A stretch of 64,000 nt of DNA from Gonatopus flavifemur (lineage: Eukaryota; Arthropoda; Insecta; Hymenoptera; Dryinidae): the NCBI GenBank assembly GCA_018340375.1, contig JAFFJZ010000047.1, forward strand, positions 1 to 64,000, given 5' to 3'. The position numbers and the translations under genes were made by a program. Below are positions 55,301 through 64,000 of this stretch, in pieces (position 1 is the stretch's first letter; each line of letters begins with the position of its first letter). Under the pieces are notes generated by a model. The model did not search any database, was not told where the DNA came from, and saw only the letters and a program-made list of their open reading frames with translations.

Positions 55301-56620
55301 TAACTTGGGACCGGTGCATAAGAGATCATTGAGAGAGTTTGAGGTGTCACTCTTTTCGCTCGCATTGAAAACGACTCGGACTTTCGTTCTAGCGCTGTCG
55401 CGAATGACGGCGTGATGTGTCATGAGGTATTCCGAAGGGATCTGGGCCAGTTGCATGTGATTCCGATCAACGTAATCCTGGAGATTCTGATTGTAACTGT
55501 CTCGCAAATTAGAGTTGCGAGCCAATCTTCGTTCCAGGTTTAATAATCGTTTTCTAGCGATTTCTCGTGTAGCTCCGAGAGAAGCAGGGGACAGTCCCGG
55601 CTTGAATGGGAGCGATACCACGTATTGACCATTTTCCTGTCGTTGAATTGTTTGGCAGAAATGATTCTCGCAGTATTCGTCAAGAGGATCGGTTATCGAA
55701 GGGGGGAGGGGTTCTTCAACCTCCCAAAATTCACGCAATAGGTCGTCGATCGAAGGTGTATGTGTCAAGAATGAGGTGACCGTAGTAGGAGTGTTGGTGA
55801 GAGAGACCTTGCCTAGAATCAGAAATCCGAACATACTACTTATAGCCGCAGGATGCCCTTGAATGTGAGTGATGTCCTTACCGAGGATGTCCGAATAATG
55901 CTGGACTCCTATGAGGATATCGATACGTCCCGGTTTGTCAAAATGGGGATCGGCTAGTTGCAGGTGACGGAACCGGTCGCGTATTTCTGATGGCAAGGAT
56001 ATCTTTGGAATCTGACTGGATATAGAATGGAGAACAATAGCAGAGACGGATAGAGGAGGCTCTTCGGAAACGGATGAAGCTATTTGACATTCGACGATGC
56101 CCCTATGGTTTGAGAACCGGGAATCACCGACTCCTACGATGTCAACCGGGAAACGTGTTCGTGGTAATCGAAGTCGTTGAGCCAAGTCTTCCGTAATGAA
56201 CGAAGACTCGCTCGCAGGATCGATCACAAGGCGACAAGGGAGCCATTCCCCCGAACTAGAGCGGATTTTACCTCGAGCGGTACCCAAGATACCCACAAAC
56301 GAAGCAGATGAGGGCTGAATTTGATTGACTTGACAGTTCAAAACCTTAACGCTATGTTCAAGTTTATTGTCGTGTGAAGTAGCGGATTGTGCGGGGTTTC
56401 GACCGTCTTCTGGGACGTTCTGGATAGGATTCTCATCCATATGGAGTGAAGTATGATGATTTTTGCCATGGCATTTGCGACAGTTGAGTTTGCTGGCGCA
56501 GTTTGAACGAGCATGGTTCCCCAAACATGCGAAACAGAGTTTTAAGGCTTGAATTTGTTCAATCCTTTGCGAAGGCGTCTTGGCTAGGAATTCTGAGCAT
56601 ACGTAGATTTTATGGTCTGC
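52400..56620 (-). pseudogene. BEL 2 pol (protease, RT, RNase H, integrase) with in-frame TAA
   Basis: Runs on in the gag frame after the TAA at 56621. It begins ADHKIYVCSEF and the zinc knuckle CFACLGNHARSNC to CRKCHGKNHH. The protease region has VIDPASESSFI. Reverse transcriptase has YVDD at 55001-55012. RNase H follows (GFCDASEKG; CFSDSEVVLAW after the stop). The integrase has HKITLHGG to CLSCYRF, then acidic residues in GVDLAGP, FSDMGTN and SWESAIK, and a C-terminal domain ending at 52400 in ATEEN. A second TAA at 54353 stands where BEL 1 has Leu (PRLELDG). There is no frameshift over about 1400 codons. Apart from the TAA codons all active sites look intact. Confidence 0.92.
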
Positions 56621-57739
56621 TTAGCAAACCGGACAGCAGAGAGGCAGAGGTTTACGGTTATCAGTACGAATGTTTGAAGTATCGGTCTTAGAAAGAGCGT
56701 GCGACTTTGATAAAAATGACTTTGTACTCGGAAGCTGTCCACTGGTCGATCGTGGTTTTCGTTGATAAGATGCACTACTCGAAGCAGGGTGAGAGGTCGG
56801 AACTGAACCCTTCGACGATGGTTGTACTTTCGAAGCTACCTTGCATTGTTGTTGTACGAATGTAGATAGATCCGCGAAAGTCGGAAATTCTTTATTAGAA
56901 AACCGATCTTCAAAGAGACGTTTAGTTTCCGCGTCTAGGACTCGGAGAGCGAGAGTGCAGACAATAAATTCTGCTAGATTTTGAATGTCTAGTGCTTTCA
57001 ATGAATCGTATTGTGCACAGAATACGTCAGTGAATTGCCTCAAATCCGACAAAGATCCCGAGGGTAGGGGCTTGAATTGCAGTAACCGGTTCAAAACATG
57101 AGTTCCAACGATACGTTTATCCGTGTACCGCTTCACTAGCTTATCATAAGCTCTTGCATAATTTTCCTCTGTGAAGTCGAAAGATTCTACTAAATGTAAG
57201 GCGGGCTGTTCAAGCGAAGTTCGCAAAAACGAAAATTTTTGGATCGCAGGCAAATCTGAGTTATGAACTAACGTGTCAAATAGTGATTTGAAGGAGGGAA
57301 ATTTATCTATCTCCCCTTTGAATTTCGGGATTTGAATGGGAGATAATTTCGGCCGTAAATTTTCGCCTGGATTCCCCCGTGGCTGCGCTACGACAGGCGG
57401 TGGAGGAAGTGCTGCCCTCTGAGCTGCGCGAATGGCAACCTCCTTTGCCTGAATGCTAAAGAATAAATCGTCGTAAGCGGTGGAGCTTTGTGCCACCTCT
57501 ACTTGCGCCTCTGTGGGCACAATCGCGTTCGATTCGGACAATTGCGACTGTATGCGCTCGAATTCTTTAAAATCTGAGGTCGCCTTGTCCGCTCTCACTA
57601 GGAAAATATCCTGCTGGTCAGGAAGACGGTCAATCAAATCGAAAGTAATTTGTAACCGGCCGTATAATCTTTCCCGCGCCTTGGTTAAAGTTTGAATTTC
57701 TAGTTCGTCTTTTGTTATTTTACTTGCACCGCTAGGCAT
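56621..57739 (-). CDS. BEL 2 gag, ending at a TAA within the zinc knuckle
   Basis: Structural protein of the element. The start at 57739 (MPSGASKITKDELEIQTL) aligns with BEL 1 gag; an upstream ATG at 57814 would add a hydrophobic stretch and is less likely. The order is an N-terminal coiled region, a proline-rich segment (ALPPPPVVAQPRG), the BEL gag core SPIQIPKFKGEIDKFPSFKS, RYTDKRIVGTHVLNRLLQF, and a Ser/Thr/Lys-rich tail ending CCPVC. The stop splits the zinc knuckle, because ADHKIYVC continues in frame right after it, where BEL 1 reads CPVC-K-KDHKIHSC. The TAA could be a mutation of AAA (Lys) or, less likely, a read-through stop. Confidence 0.88.
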   Translation of the reverse strand: MPSGASKITKDELEIQTLTKARERLYGRLQITFDLIDRLPDQQDIFLVRADKATSDFKEFERIQSQLSESNAIVPTEAQVEVAQSSTAYDDLFFSIQAKEVAIRAAQRAALPPPPVVAQPRGNPGENLRPKLSPIQIPKFKGEIDKFPSFKSLFDTLVHNSDLPAIQKFSFLRTSLEQPALHLVESFDFTEENYARAYDKLVKRYTDKRIVGTHVLNRLLQFKPLPSGSLSDLRQFTDVFCAQYDSLKALDIQNLAEFIVCTLALRVLDAETKRLFEDRFSNKEFPTFADLSTFVQQQCKVASKVQPSSKGSVPTSHPASSSASYQRKPRSTSGQLPSTKSFLSKSHALSKTDTSNIRTDNRKPLPLCCPVC

Positions 57740-59129
57740 GATTGCAAACATCAGAATCACTCCGTATCCAAAGCCGAGAATCGAATTGAAGTAATATATG
57801 AAGTTGTATAACACCTTGCGTTGAGTGACAATGAATCTCGAATTTGTTCAATTAGCCTTTCAACGAGAAGCACCCCCAAATTGTTCCAATTAAAATTTAC
57901 AATGTATTTTGAGAAAACGTGAAAAAAATAAAAGAGAAAGGTAAATTGGTCGCGCGTTTCGGCAGGGTAAAAGTCTGGAAATAAACTTCTTTTTCCCCTT
58001 TCCGCGGTAAGAGCAAATTCTATCGAGAGAATTGAAACTCGATGTTCCCCCTTTGAATACTGGATTCTAATTCTTTTCTTCTAAGTCGTCGTAAACGACA
58101 AAATGAGAAAGAAACGTAATTTAGATGTAATTGCCGCTAAAGCTGGAAATGAATAAAGATGTATATATATGAATATATATATATACATATATACATACAC
58201 AAAAAAAAAGAAAAACAATTTATATATACATATGTACAAGGTGAATTACTTCCGAAGATGAAACATGAACTAATGCTTTATCAAAGCATGAAATTCGGTG
58301 ATAATAATTCGGGTCTGCACTGGATTAACACGCATAGAAGATAATACCTTGATTCGACTAACAACGTTAGTTATTCGTGATTCAACAAAAGAGTTCTCCA
58401 GAGACGCACCACGAATTTCTTCACAACAAATGATTTTCGCATCTAAGGTAAACACTTTTCTGAAATCGATTATGATGAGTAATTTCGAGGTTCAAATTGA
58501 CCTGTAAAATTAATATCTAACGACGCGAAACCCTGGAGATGAATCACCGATTTCAGTTAATAATGTATATTGGGTAAATACAGTCTCTGCAAAGAGATGA
58601 TTCTTTTTTCTCAACGTCTTCGTTGAAACGTCTTCGTGTTGTATGAGCATATGAAACCTAAAATGGAATGTGAATTTACAGAAAAACCGACACTGTTTGT
58701 AACACAGTTGGTGTACACAACACACCGAACTTCGATGAGAGGTATGTATAGTTCCACTATCACTTCGACCTTTATCGTTCGTTAAATGAAAGAATTTGGA
58801 TAGAAGAATCAAGAGCTTATAGAACATGAAATTTTCGTTGACATGAACAAAGATTATCGAGAACTTTCTCGCACGTTTGCGTTTATAATTTATTAGGGAA
58901 ATTCTCTGTTTCTTGGATCTGAATTTCGAGTATTGAATTACAATGAAGAGGACGAAACTAAATTCGAAAATAACGCAAATTCGTTTGAGGAAATGCTCGA
59001 GATCTTCAATGAAATGTATGGGTTTTCTTTGCCTTTTCAGGATCTCTTATCAAAACCCTCTTCTTCCTCACATCCTTCATCGATATTATTTGGAACTAAG
59101 AAAATTTTAAGGAACTACGAGCCGGCAAG
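57740..59129 (-). other. BEL 2 untranslated leader
   Basis: About 1.4 kb between primer site and gag. It contains an (AT)n-rich microsatellite near 58158-58235. Short frames on either strand show no family features. Confidence 0.55.
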
Positions 59130-59147
59130 ATCCGGCTCGAAGGACCA
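59130..59147 (-). promoter_or_regulatory. BEL 2 primer-binding site (tRNA-Tyr)
   Basis: Minus strand TGGTCCTTCGAGCCGGAT, one base inside the 5' LTR, complementary to the tRNA-Tyr 3' end. It is followed by CTTGCCGGCTCG, giving the same hairpin as in BEL 1 and BEL 3. Confidence 0.87.
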
Positions 59148-59148
59148 A

Positions 59149-59875
59149 TAACGCGGCCTTCGCCGAGTCGACACGAATTTGAGACGAAAAGATTTTAAAT
59201 TGCATGAAAAGGAATGTAGTGAATTTATATATATATATATATAGATCGAACAAATGGACTGTATGAGGGACCACGAAGATGTCGAGAAATGGATGTGAGG
59301 AAAGAGTGAGGGGTCTGTAAGAAAAGACAGAATTATAAACTATGCATATAATTAATCAAAATTGTCCTTGGTAGAATTAACAAAATAATAGAATCACTCA
59401 TTGACTTGCGTACCAATAATCATCAACAAAATCAATCTTAGAATTTGAATAAAGTTATTCCTGGCCAGGAAAGAAATGACTTACAACTAAGTGGTGGCCA
59501 CCAACGCTTTGTATAGGAGATGTATCCACGTTGATCATGTCGTGGCTGAGAAAAGAAGATCCGTGGTTATCCGGAGGTGGAATCTCGAACTTTAACTGCA
59601 TGTTAAATGAACGAAAGAACGTCTTATGTCTGGTCGAATCACGTATATTTAACACCGCACTTCAGACAGAGAAGAGAGAAATTTGAGTTCACGCACAATA
59701 CCATGTGGTTCTTGCGGAGATCGTGCGAACAGCCCTTCGGCGTGAGTAATTAGAGCACGACTGATTGAAAGGTGGGGATCAGCAAGCAAGTGACCATAGA
59801 CGAAATCTCCTTCTTGCGAATAATTAGAAGGTGGGAGGATGTCATTCGGGTTGCGATTATAGAGGCGATCGAACA
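59149..59875 (-). repeat. BEL 2 5' LTR
   Basis: The 727-bp partner of 51643-52369, beginning TGTTCGATCGCC on the minus strand. Directly followed (toward lower coordinates) by the primer-binding site. Confidence 0.95.
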
Positions 59876-60560
59876 AAATGGTTTTTTGACCTCCAAATGA
59901 CCTCTGAATGACCTGATATGTTAACATATTCGGACGTAAAATCTTCTGCTCTTTCCATTTCTGAGGTCGAACGTAGGGTTTTCCATTTGAAAAAACATAC
60001 TTTGACCATCAATTATGCTCAAAATTGACCTCAAGGTCAAATTCAAGGTCACCATCTTATGGCCCCCTTCGGACCCTACAACTTTTATCTGAACAATTTT
60101 TTCCCCCTCCATTCCCTGGAGAGTTATTCAGCTGTCCTGTTTCAAATGGGACGCCCTGTATATAATATGTAGATCAGTGGTCGTGTGACTTACAGTGGCA
60201 GTTCTTATCAAGCACAGGAATGGTCACTGTGCTGGACAAGAATGACCAAAGTTCATCAGGTGAGCCATTTGTTTCTAGACACAGTACTTGTACTTGTTTT
60301 ATAAAGCAAGGGTTTTACTGCTGGAGGGAATCCGTATTTTTCTAAAAGTGAACGGTAACTGTGAGCATGATAATCATTCATGATTTCAATGTAATGTGGA
60401 ACATAGCGATGGTTACTGTGGTAAAAGATACTCAATTATGTGTGGAAACTACTCATTTTTTATTATGACATGAACCAGTAATATGCTTTGAATTTCTTCA
60501 CATATTTTTCGCTTATTCTTGTGTAGCACAGTAACCAGTGGTGTTTCATTTTTTCCGTAT

Positions 60561-61927
60561 ACAGGGTGAATCAAAAAGGTTAGGCAACCTTTGACAGGCA
60601 TAAAATTAAGAAGATCCTGAATCAATTCTTTCTGTGGCCAGTTTTGATCTGACCCCTAGATTTTGACATATGTATTAGCATTTCAAATTCTTTCGAAAAG
60701 GCCAATAACTCGGAAATACTGCACTGAAATAAATCCACAGCGGAAAACCTTCGATTCGATTTTTTTTACAAAAACACGTCTCGATCTGATTTATATAGCC
60801 AATTTCCTGTCCCCTACCCAATAAATATTTGTTTGAATAAAAAAAATATATCATTTAATCCAAAATTTGCATATTTTTCTGCTATAGAATGATTTGATTG
60901 GAATAAATGTTCCCCTCAAACAACTAAATATTTGCTGGATAGAAGACAAACGAATATTTATCCGATGTGTTTTTTCAGTGCACATGTAAACATTTGATAC
61001 ACTGAGAAAACAATTGGAAGAAGATACCAGTGTACCATCCTAATAAACATTCTGTCTGCAAGATTTCTTCGAACTGAATCCATGAAACAGTCTGAAATTC
61101 CCAGGGAATAATCTTTGACACGTAACCCGTACTCTCGAACACCTCGACGACGACTGTTACTAAGCCGAGAAACGGCAATTAGTAGAAGATCTAGATCGAT
61201 ACATTACATCTAGATAATATAAATCTCATGGAAGCTCCCTTGGGACTATCTTCCCGACATGCTTATGAGCGGTTACAAAACTTATATTACTACAGGAGCA
61301 GTAATTCACTCATTCCGGAACAAGGATCATTTCTCATAGTTTTGTATCAGATTTTTTTATCAGGGAACGTAAAACTATAATGTGGTCACAAAAAAATGTG
61401 TATTTCAGAAAGTATGATATTTACAATGATACACGGAGAAAATATTGTGTTACAAATTACCATAAAAAAATTGTAACGAAGGACCATATCGCATGAAAAT
61501 GAGAAGGCACGTGAAATTAGCTACAAAATACCGTGATCATGTTCGTTACTGCTAAGATTGATGTTTGTTTCGAAATTTTTGATGGTAAATCAAACTAAGA
61601 TCATACGATTTTGTCTCGTGTGGTCAGTCTGGTCCACGGTGTAAGAAGAATAGGTGATCCAACTTCAATTCAATGGTGTGATTATTTCATCCGGTTTAAT
61701 AATTACGCTAAACGTAGCGCCACCATCGCTGGTAGATAAAAGTGGACAAAAATGGCTGGTCCCATAACACAAACATAACCCGAACTGTTTCCTAAGATTC
61801 TTAATTTTATAATACATTTGAAATCATATCCATTCAAATCTAAATCACAATGGAAATTATATTTATAGAAATCTGCAAAATATTCTCATTTTGTGTATAT
61901 TACTGAACAACATGTGAAAATATTTCT
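60561..61927. other. Non-coding stretch starting with a mariner-like end
   Basis: ACAGGGTGAATCAAAAAGGT at 60560 looks like a mariner-type terminus, but no inverse partner is seen. ACACGGAGAAAATATTG near 61432 and ACACTGAGAAAACAATTGG near 61000 look like single MITE ends. No gene recognised in ~1.4 kb. Confidence 0.4.
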
Positions 61928-62143
61928 ACACTGAGAAAAGTGAACTACGACCATCACCATGCGAGAATAGTAGTTGAATGACAGAATCAGGTTATTTGGT
62001 ATCCATCTTCATGTAAATGGTAACCATTCCCATGTGCATGAACATTGCTTCGATTCTCTATAGTATCCGAAACCAAATTCACGAAGTTGTCCCCCAATTA
62101 CTATTTGTACATGGTAATCCTAAGATTCCACTTCTCTCAGTGT
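61928..62143. repeat. ACACTGAGA-type MITE, 216 bp
   Basis: Ends ACACTGAGAAAAGTGAA and TTCCACTTCTCTCAGTGT. Internal GGTAACCATTCCCATGTGCA and ACATGGTAATCC motifs are roughly inverse. Same family type as 14083-14286 and 34025-34229. Confidence 0.7.
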
Positions 62144-63067
62144 ATCAATGTGTTGTGGAATTGTTTGTTGAAACTAATTTCCGACAAAATCAAGAAATAT
62201 TGTCACACATATGTTGAAACTTTGCTTATATAGCTTATAATTCGAGTCTTTCATTCATAAGCATCATAGTTACGATACATTTTCACTAATTTTGTACTCC
62301 TCCGTATTTCTTTTGAAGCACATTCTGAAGCACTGTTCGTACTTGGATAGCATCCAACATACCACCACCCTGCCGCAAATGCCAGACAAATCCGGACGGA
62401 TCCGGCAGTTCCCGGGACAAATACCGAGCAGTCCCTGTCCAAATCTGCCTGGAACTGTTCGGTATTTGTTGTGGAATTCTGGCTCTTTCTTGGTTGCGCC
62501 TGTAAACGGCCAGCCGTTCCTACGCTAACCACTCGCTTATGTGTGTTTGTGTGTGTGTGAATTTTCGATACGAACTGCTTGGACGCTTGGAATTCAAATT
62601 AGTCGTTACGAAGCGTTCGGTACCTCGTGCTTGTTCTCTATTCGATCGAAGCAGTGAGAAATTTCCTAGTTTTCTTGTATTTTGCGTGCGGAAATATTCT
62701 ATTGTCTTTAATCGTGCTCGATAATAGGGGCTTGGAAAATCTCCTTGTGTGAAGCCTTTGTTCGAGAGTGCTGGAGTGGGTTTTACCGTGCAACTCACTG
62801 CTTCGTGTTTCGAACGTGGAGTAACGGCTCGCCACTTGTTTGGTCTGCGAAAATTCAGTTTTTAAGTGATCGTAGTGATCTATGAATTGAAGCTTGTTCA
62901 GATAAAGGTACTGAACAGATTAGTTATAAACTAATTGGGAATCGAGTCGGGAATCGGCTATTGTTTGTTGAAGGGAAATTTAACGAGTTTGAGATTATTA
63001 AACTTTTGGTTCAAACTCATTCGCTTTAGTTCTTTTTTATATATAACTTCCAATTCCCTTCCATTAA
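62144..63067 (+). other. Probable BEL 3 5' LTR and upstream sequence
   Basis: The LTR of the third BEL element must end at about 63066-63067, just before the primer site. Its start is not known because the second LTR lies outside the window; TGTGTTTGTGTGTG near 62540 is one candidate. Upstream of that I see no gene. Confidence 0.45.
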
Positions 63068-63085
63068 TGGTCCTTCGAGCCGGAT
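63068..63085 (+). promoter_or_regulatory. BEL 3 primer-binding site (tRNA-Tyr)
   Basis: TGGTCCTTCGAGCCGGAT again, followed by TCGCCGGCTCGA, so the hairpin TCGAGCCGG/CCGGCTCGA can form. This places the 5' end of a third BEL element on the plus strand. Confidence 0.87.
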
Positions 63086-63560
63086 TCGCCGGCTCGATTC
63101 TTGATATATATACGTTTAACCGCTTTTCTATTGAACTCTTGTCGATGTTTACTTGTTTTGACCTTGGTGCAAAATTCGGTGCGCTGAAAATAATCGAGTT
63201 TGATTCTCGTTGAACGTATTCCACTGTCGCTAAGGGACACGGATATTCGTCCATATACACGTGTGCTACGCTTCCCGACAAACGCTTGCTACGTCATCGG
63301 CCGTTTTCGACTATCTTCGTTCCTCTCTTTGTGAGCGTGGTCGTCATATCATCGCACGCTTGCTTGTAGACGAGACGTCGGGACGTGTGGACGGGGAGGT
63401 CTATACCAGGTATCACCTACATGTGTTGAGTATACGCAGCGTCAACACAAAGATAAGTACTTCATCTATTCATTCGACTTCTTGTATCTGTCTGTGTGAC
63501 ACATCAGCTGTCATTCTTATAAATTCGTTCGTTGGACTCTAAGAGAACGAATTTAAAATC
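63086..63560 (+). other. BEL 3 untranslated leader
   Basis: About 475 bp between primer site and gag ATG. No open frame or element end recognised. Confidence 0.5.
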
Positions 63561-64000
63561 ATGCCTGAAATTGATGAACTCGTAGCATCATTGCTTCAGA
63601 CTCAGGGTTTTATCGAAAGGAGTGTAACTAATTTCAAGAAAGTAGGTGCACAAAATATCAATACGGTGAATATAAATAAACGTATAGAGCGATTAAATGC
63701 TTATTGGGAGGATGCTAAAACAAAGCATTTGCAACTAAGTATGATTCTAACTGAGCAGGAAAAACTTCAAATTGAATATTTCAAAGCGGATAAATTTGCT
63801 TCAGTTGAAGAAGCGTACGAGAAAGCTTTGTCTGGATTTTTGGCTCTTTTGCCCTCGAATCCTCCTGCTGCTGTTTCAACCTCTAATTCACTCGATACTT
63901 CACAGGTGCAAGTAAGACCTTTTCAACTACCCCGACTGGAGTTACCGAAGTTCTCGGGGTCTTATTTGAAGTGGAATTCCTTCAAGGACCAATTTCAGAC
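63561..64000 (+). CDS. BEL 3 gag, 5' part, running off the window
   Basis: Open from ATG 63561 (MPEIDELVASLLQTQGFIER) to the window end, at least 146 residues with no stop. It has the typical BEL gag layout: a helical N-terminal region (RIERLNAYWEDAKTKHLQL, EQEKLQIEYFKADKF), a Ser/Pro-rich linker, and the core motif LELPKFSGSYLKWNSFKDQF at about 63940-64000. The core differs from PKFRGDFEEFPTF and PKFKGEIDKFPSF in BEL 1 and 2, so it belongs to another BEL lineage. Whether it is intact beyond the window cannot be told. Confidence 0.9.
   Translation, partial: MPEIDELVASLLQTQGFIERSVTNFKKVGAQNINTVNINKRIERLNAYWEDAKTKHLQLSMILTEQEKLQIEYFKADKFASVEEAYEKALSGFLALLPSNPPAAVSTSNSLDTSQVQVRPFQLPRLELPKFSGSYLKWNSFKDQFQ

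Larger units (their letters stand above)
51643..59875 (-). mobile_element. BEL/Pao LTR retrotransposon, element 2, complete and young
   Basis: An 8233-bp element on the minus strand with two 727-bp LTRs, flanked by AAATG (51638-51642 and 59876-59880), a 5-bp target duplication. The LTRs differ at about 2 positions by eye, so insertion was recent. Order on the minus strand: 5' LTR, tRNA-Tyr primer site, ~1.4-kb leader, gag, pol, purine tract, 3' LTR. Gag and pol share one frame with two TAA codons. It sits inside the right arm of the second DD41D mariner. Confidence 0.95.
49887..60158 (+). mobile_element. Second DD41D mariner, split by BEL 2
   Basis: Flanked by TA (49885-49886, 60159-60160) with ends CAGGGCGTCCCATTTGAAAC and its inverse GTTTCAAATGGGACGCCCTG. 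Taking out BEL 2 and its 5-bp duplication leaves 2034 bp, almost the same as the mariner at 14480-16510. The left arm includes AGGTCA at 50132, 50143 and 50154; the right arm has the inverse triplet near 59889-59911. BEL 2 inserted within the right arm. Confidence 0.9.
47313..60560. repeat. Foldback element holding three later insertions
   Basis: Left arm pieces at 47313-47430 and 49579-49886 and right arm 60159-60560 are mutual inverses. Shared motifs include AGCATATTACTRGTTCATGT, CACAGTAACCAT, AGTACAAGTACTGTGTCTAG and ACGACCACTGATCTA. Removing the insertions leaves about 0.83 kb. Ends read TACACGGAAAAAA and TTTTTTCCGTATA. The second mariner inserted close to the centre of the palindrome. 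Non-coding. Confidence 0.8.

Noticed and set aside
62251..62532. Frame of 93 residues in a GC-richer patch upstream of BEL 3
   Set aside because: No recognisable domain, and an overlapping frame on the other strand is equally long. Probably part of BEL 3 flank or LTR.

Overview
The window looks like a repeat-dense, AT-rich insect nuclear genome. The order is probably Hymenoptera. That guess rests mainly on a LINE fragment at 22002-23220 whose Arg/Glu/Gly/Trp-rich protein resembles LINEs I associate with ants and other Hymenoptera, so it is an inference. I see no host gene with recognisable exons, no rRNA, no CRISPR array and no bacterial-style operon. Nearly everything that can be explained is transposable-element sequence: three BEL/Pao LTR elements, one Ty3/gypsy relic, two LINEs, three mariner-type elements, a hAT-like relic, many MITEs and foldback elements, and three copies of a terminal-inverted-repeat (TIR) DNA transposon family that I cannot assign to a named superfamily.

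Layout. 171-2781: decayed gypsy pol, cut by copy A (2782-3798) of the unassigned TIR family. 3799-8954: non-coding DNA with two small MITEs and a hAT-like transposase relic (6385-7866). 9045-10860: a ~185-bp tandem repeat that reverses orientation around an internally deleted mariner (9313-10241). 12072-14286: a piggyBac-like MITE and small hairpin elements. 14480-16510: a mariner of the DD41D type with an intact transposase, followed directly by copy B of the unassigned family (16519-20402, ~350-bp TIRs, 6-bp target duplication, one frameshift). 20625-23220: a foldback element and a 5'-truncated LINE with a 13-bp target duplication. 23936-31674: BEL element 1, with a hAT-type MITE inside its integrase. 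31689-40063: a run of MITEs and foldbacks, two of which carry tRNA-like Pol III boxes. 41050-43911: an RTE-type LINE with one frameshift. 44098-47018: copy C of the unassigned family, with an intact 777-residue protein. 47313-60560: a nested structure, in which a foldback element holds an unexplained ~2.1-kb GC-richer insert and a second DD41D mariner, and that mariner holds a complete young BEL element (51643-59875, 727-bp LTRs differing at about 2 sites). 62144-64000: the 5' end of a third BEL element, running off the window.

Most notable points. (1) The unassigned transposon family encodes a protein with a CxC cysteine cluster and a putative RNase H-fold core, and carries an 81-nt block after the stop codon that is ~93% identical between copies whose adjacent coding DNA is clearly less similar. 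(2) All three BEL elements have a primer-binding site complementary to the tRNA-Tyr 3' end, and each places a copy of the tRNA sequence just downstream so that the site can fold on itself. (3) Several TIR elements carry RGGTCA half-sites repeated every 11 bp. (4) Four apparent frameshifts lie at A-runs that are one A short.
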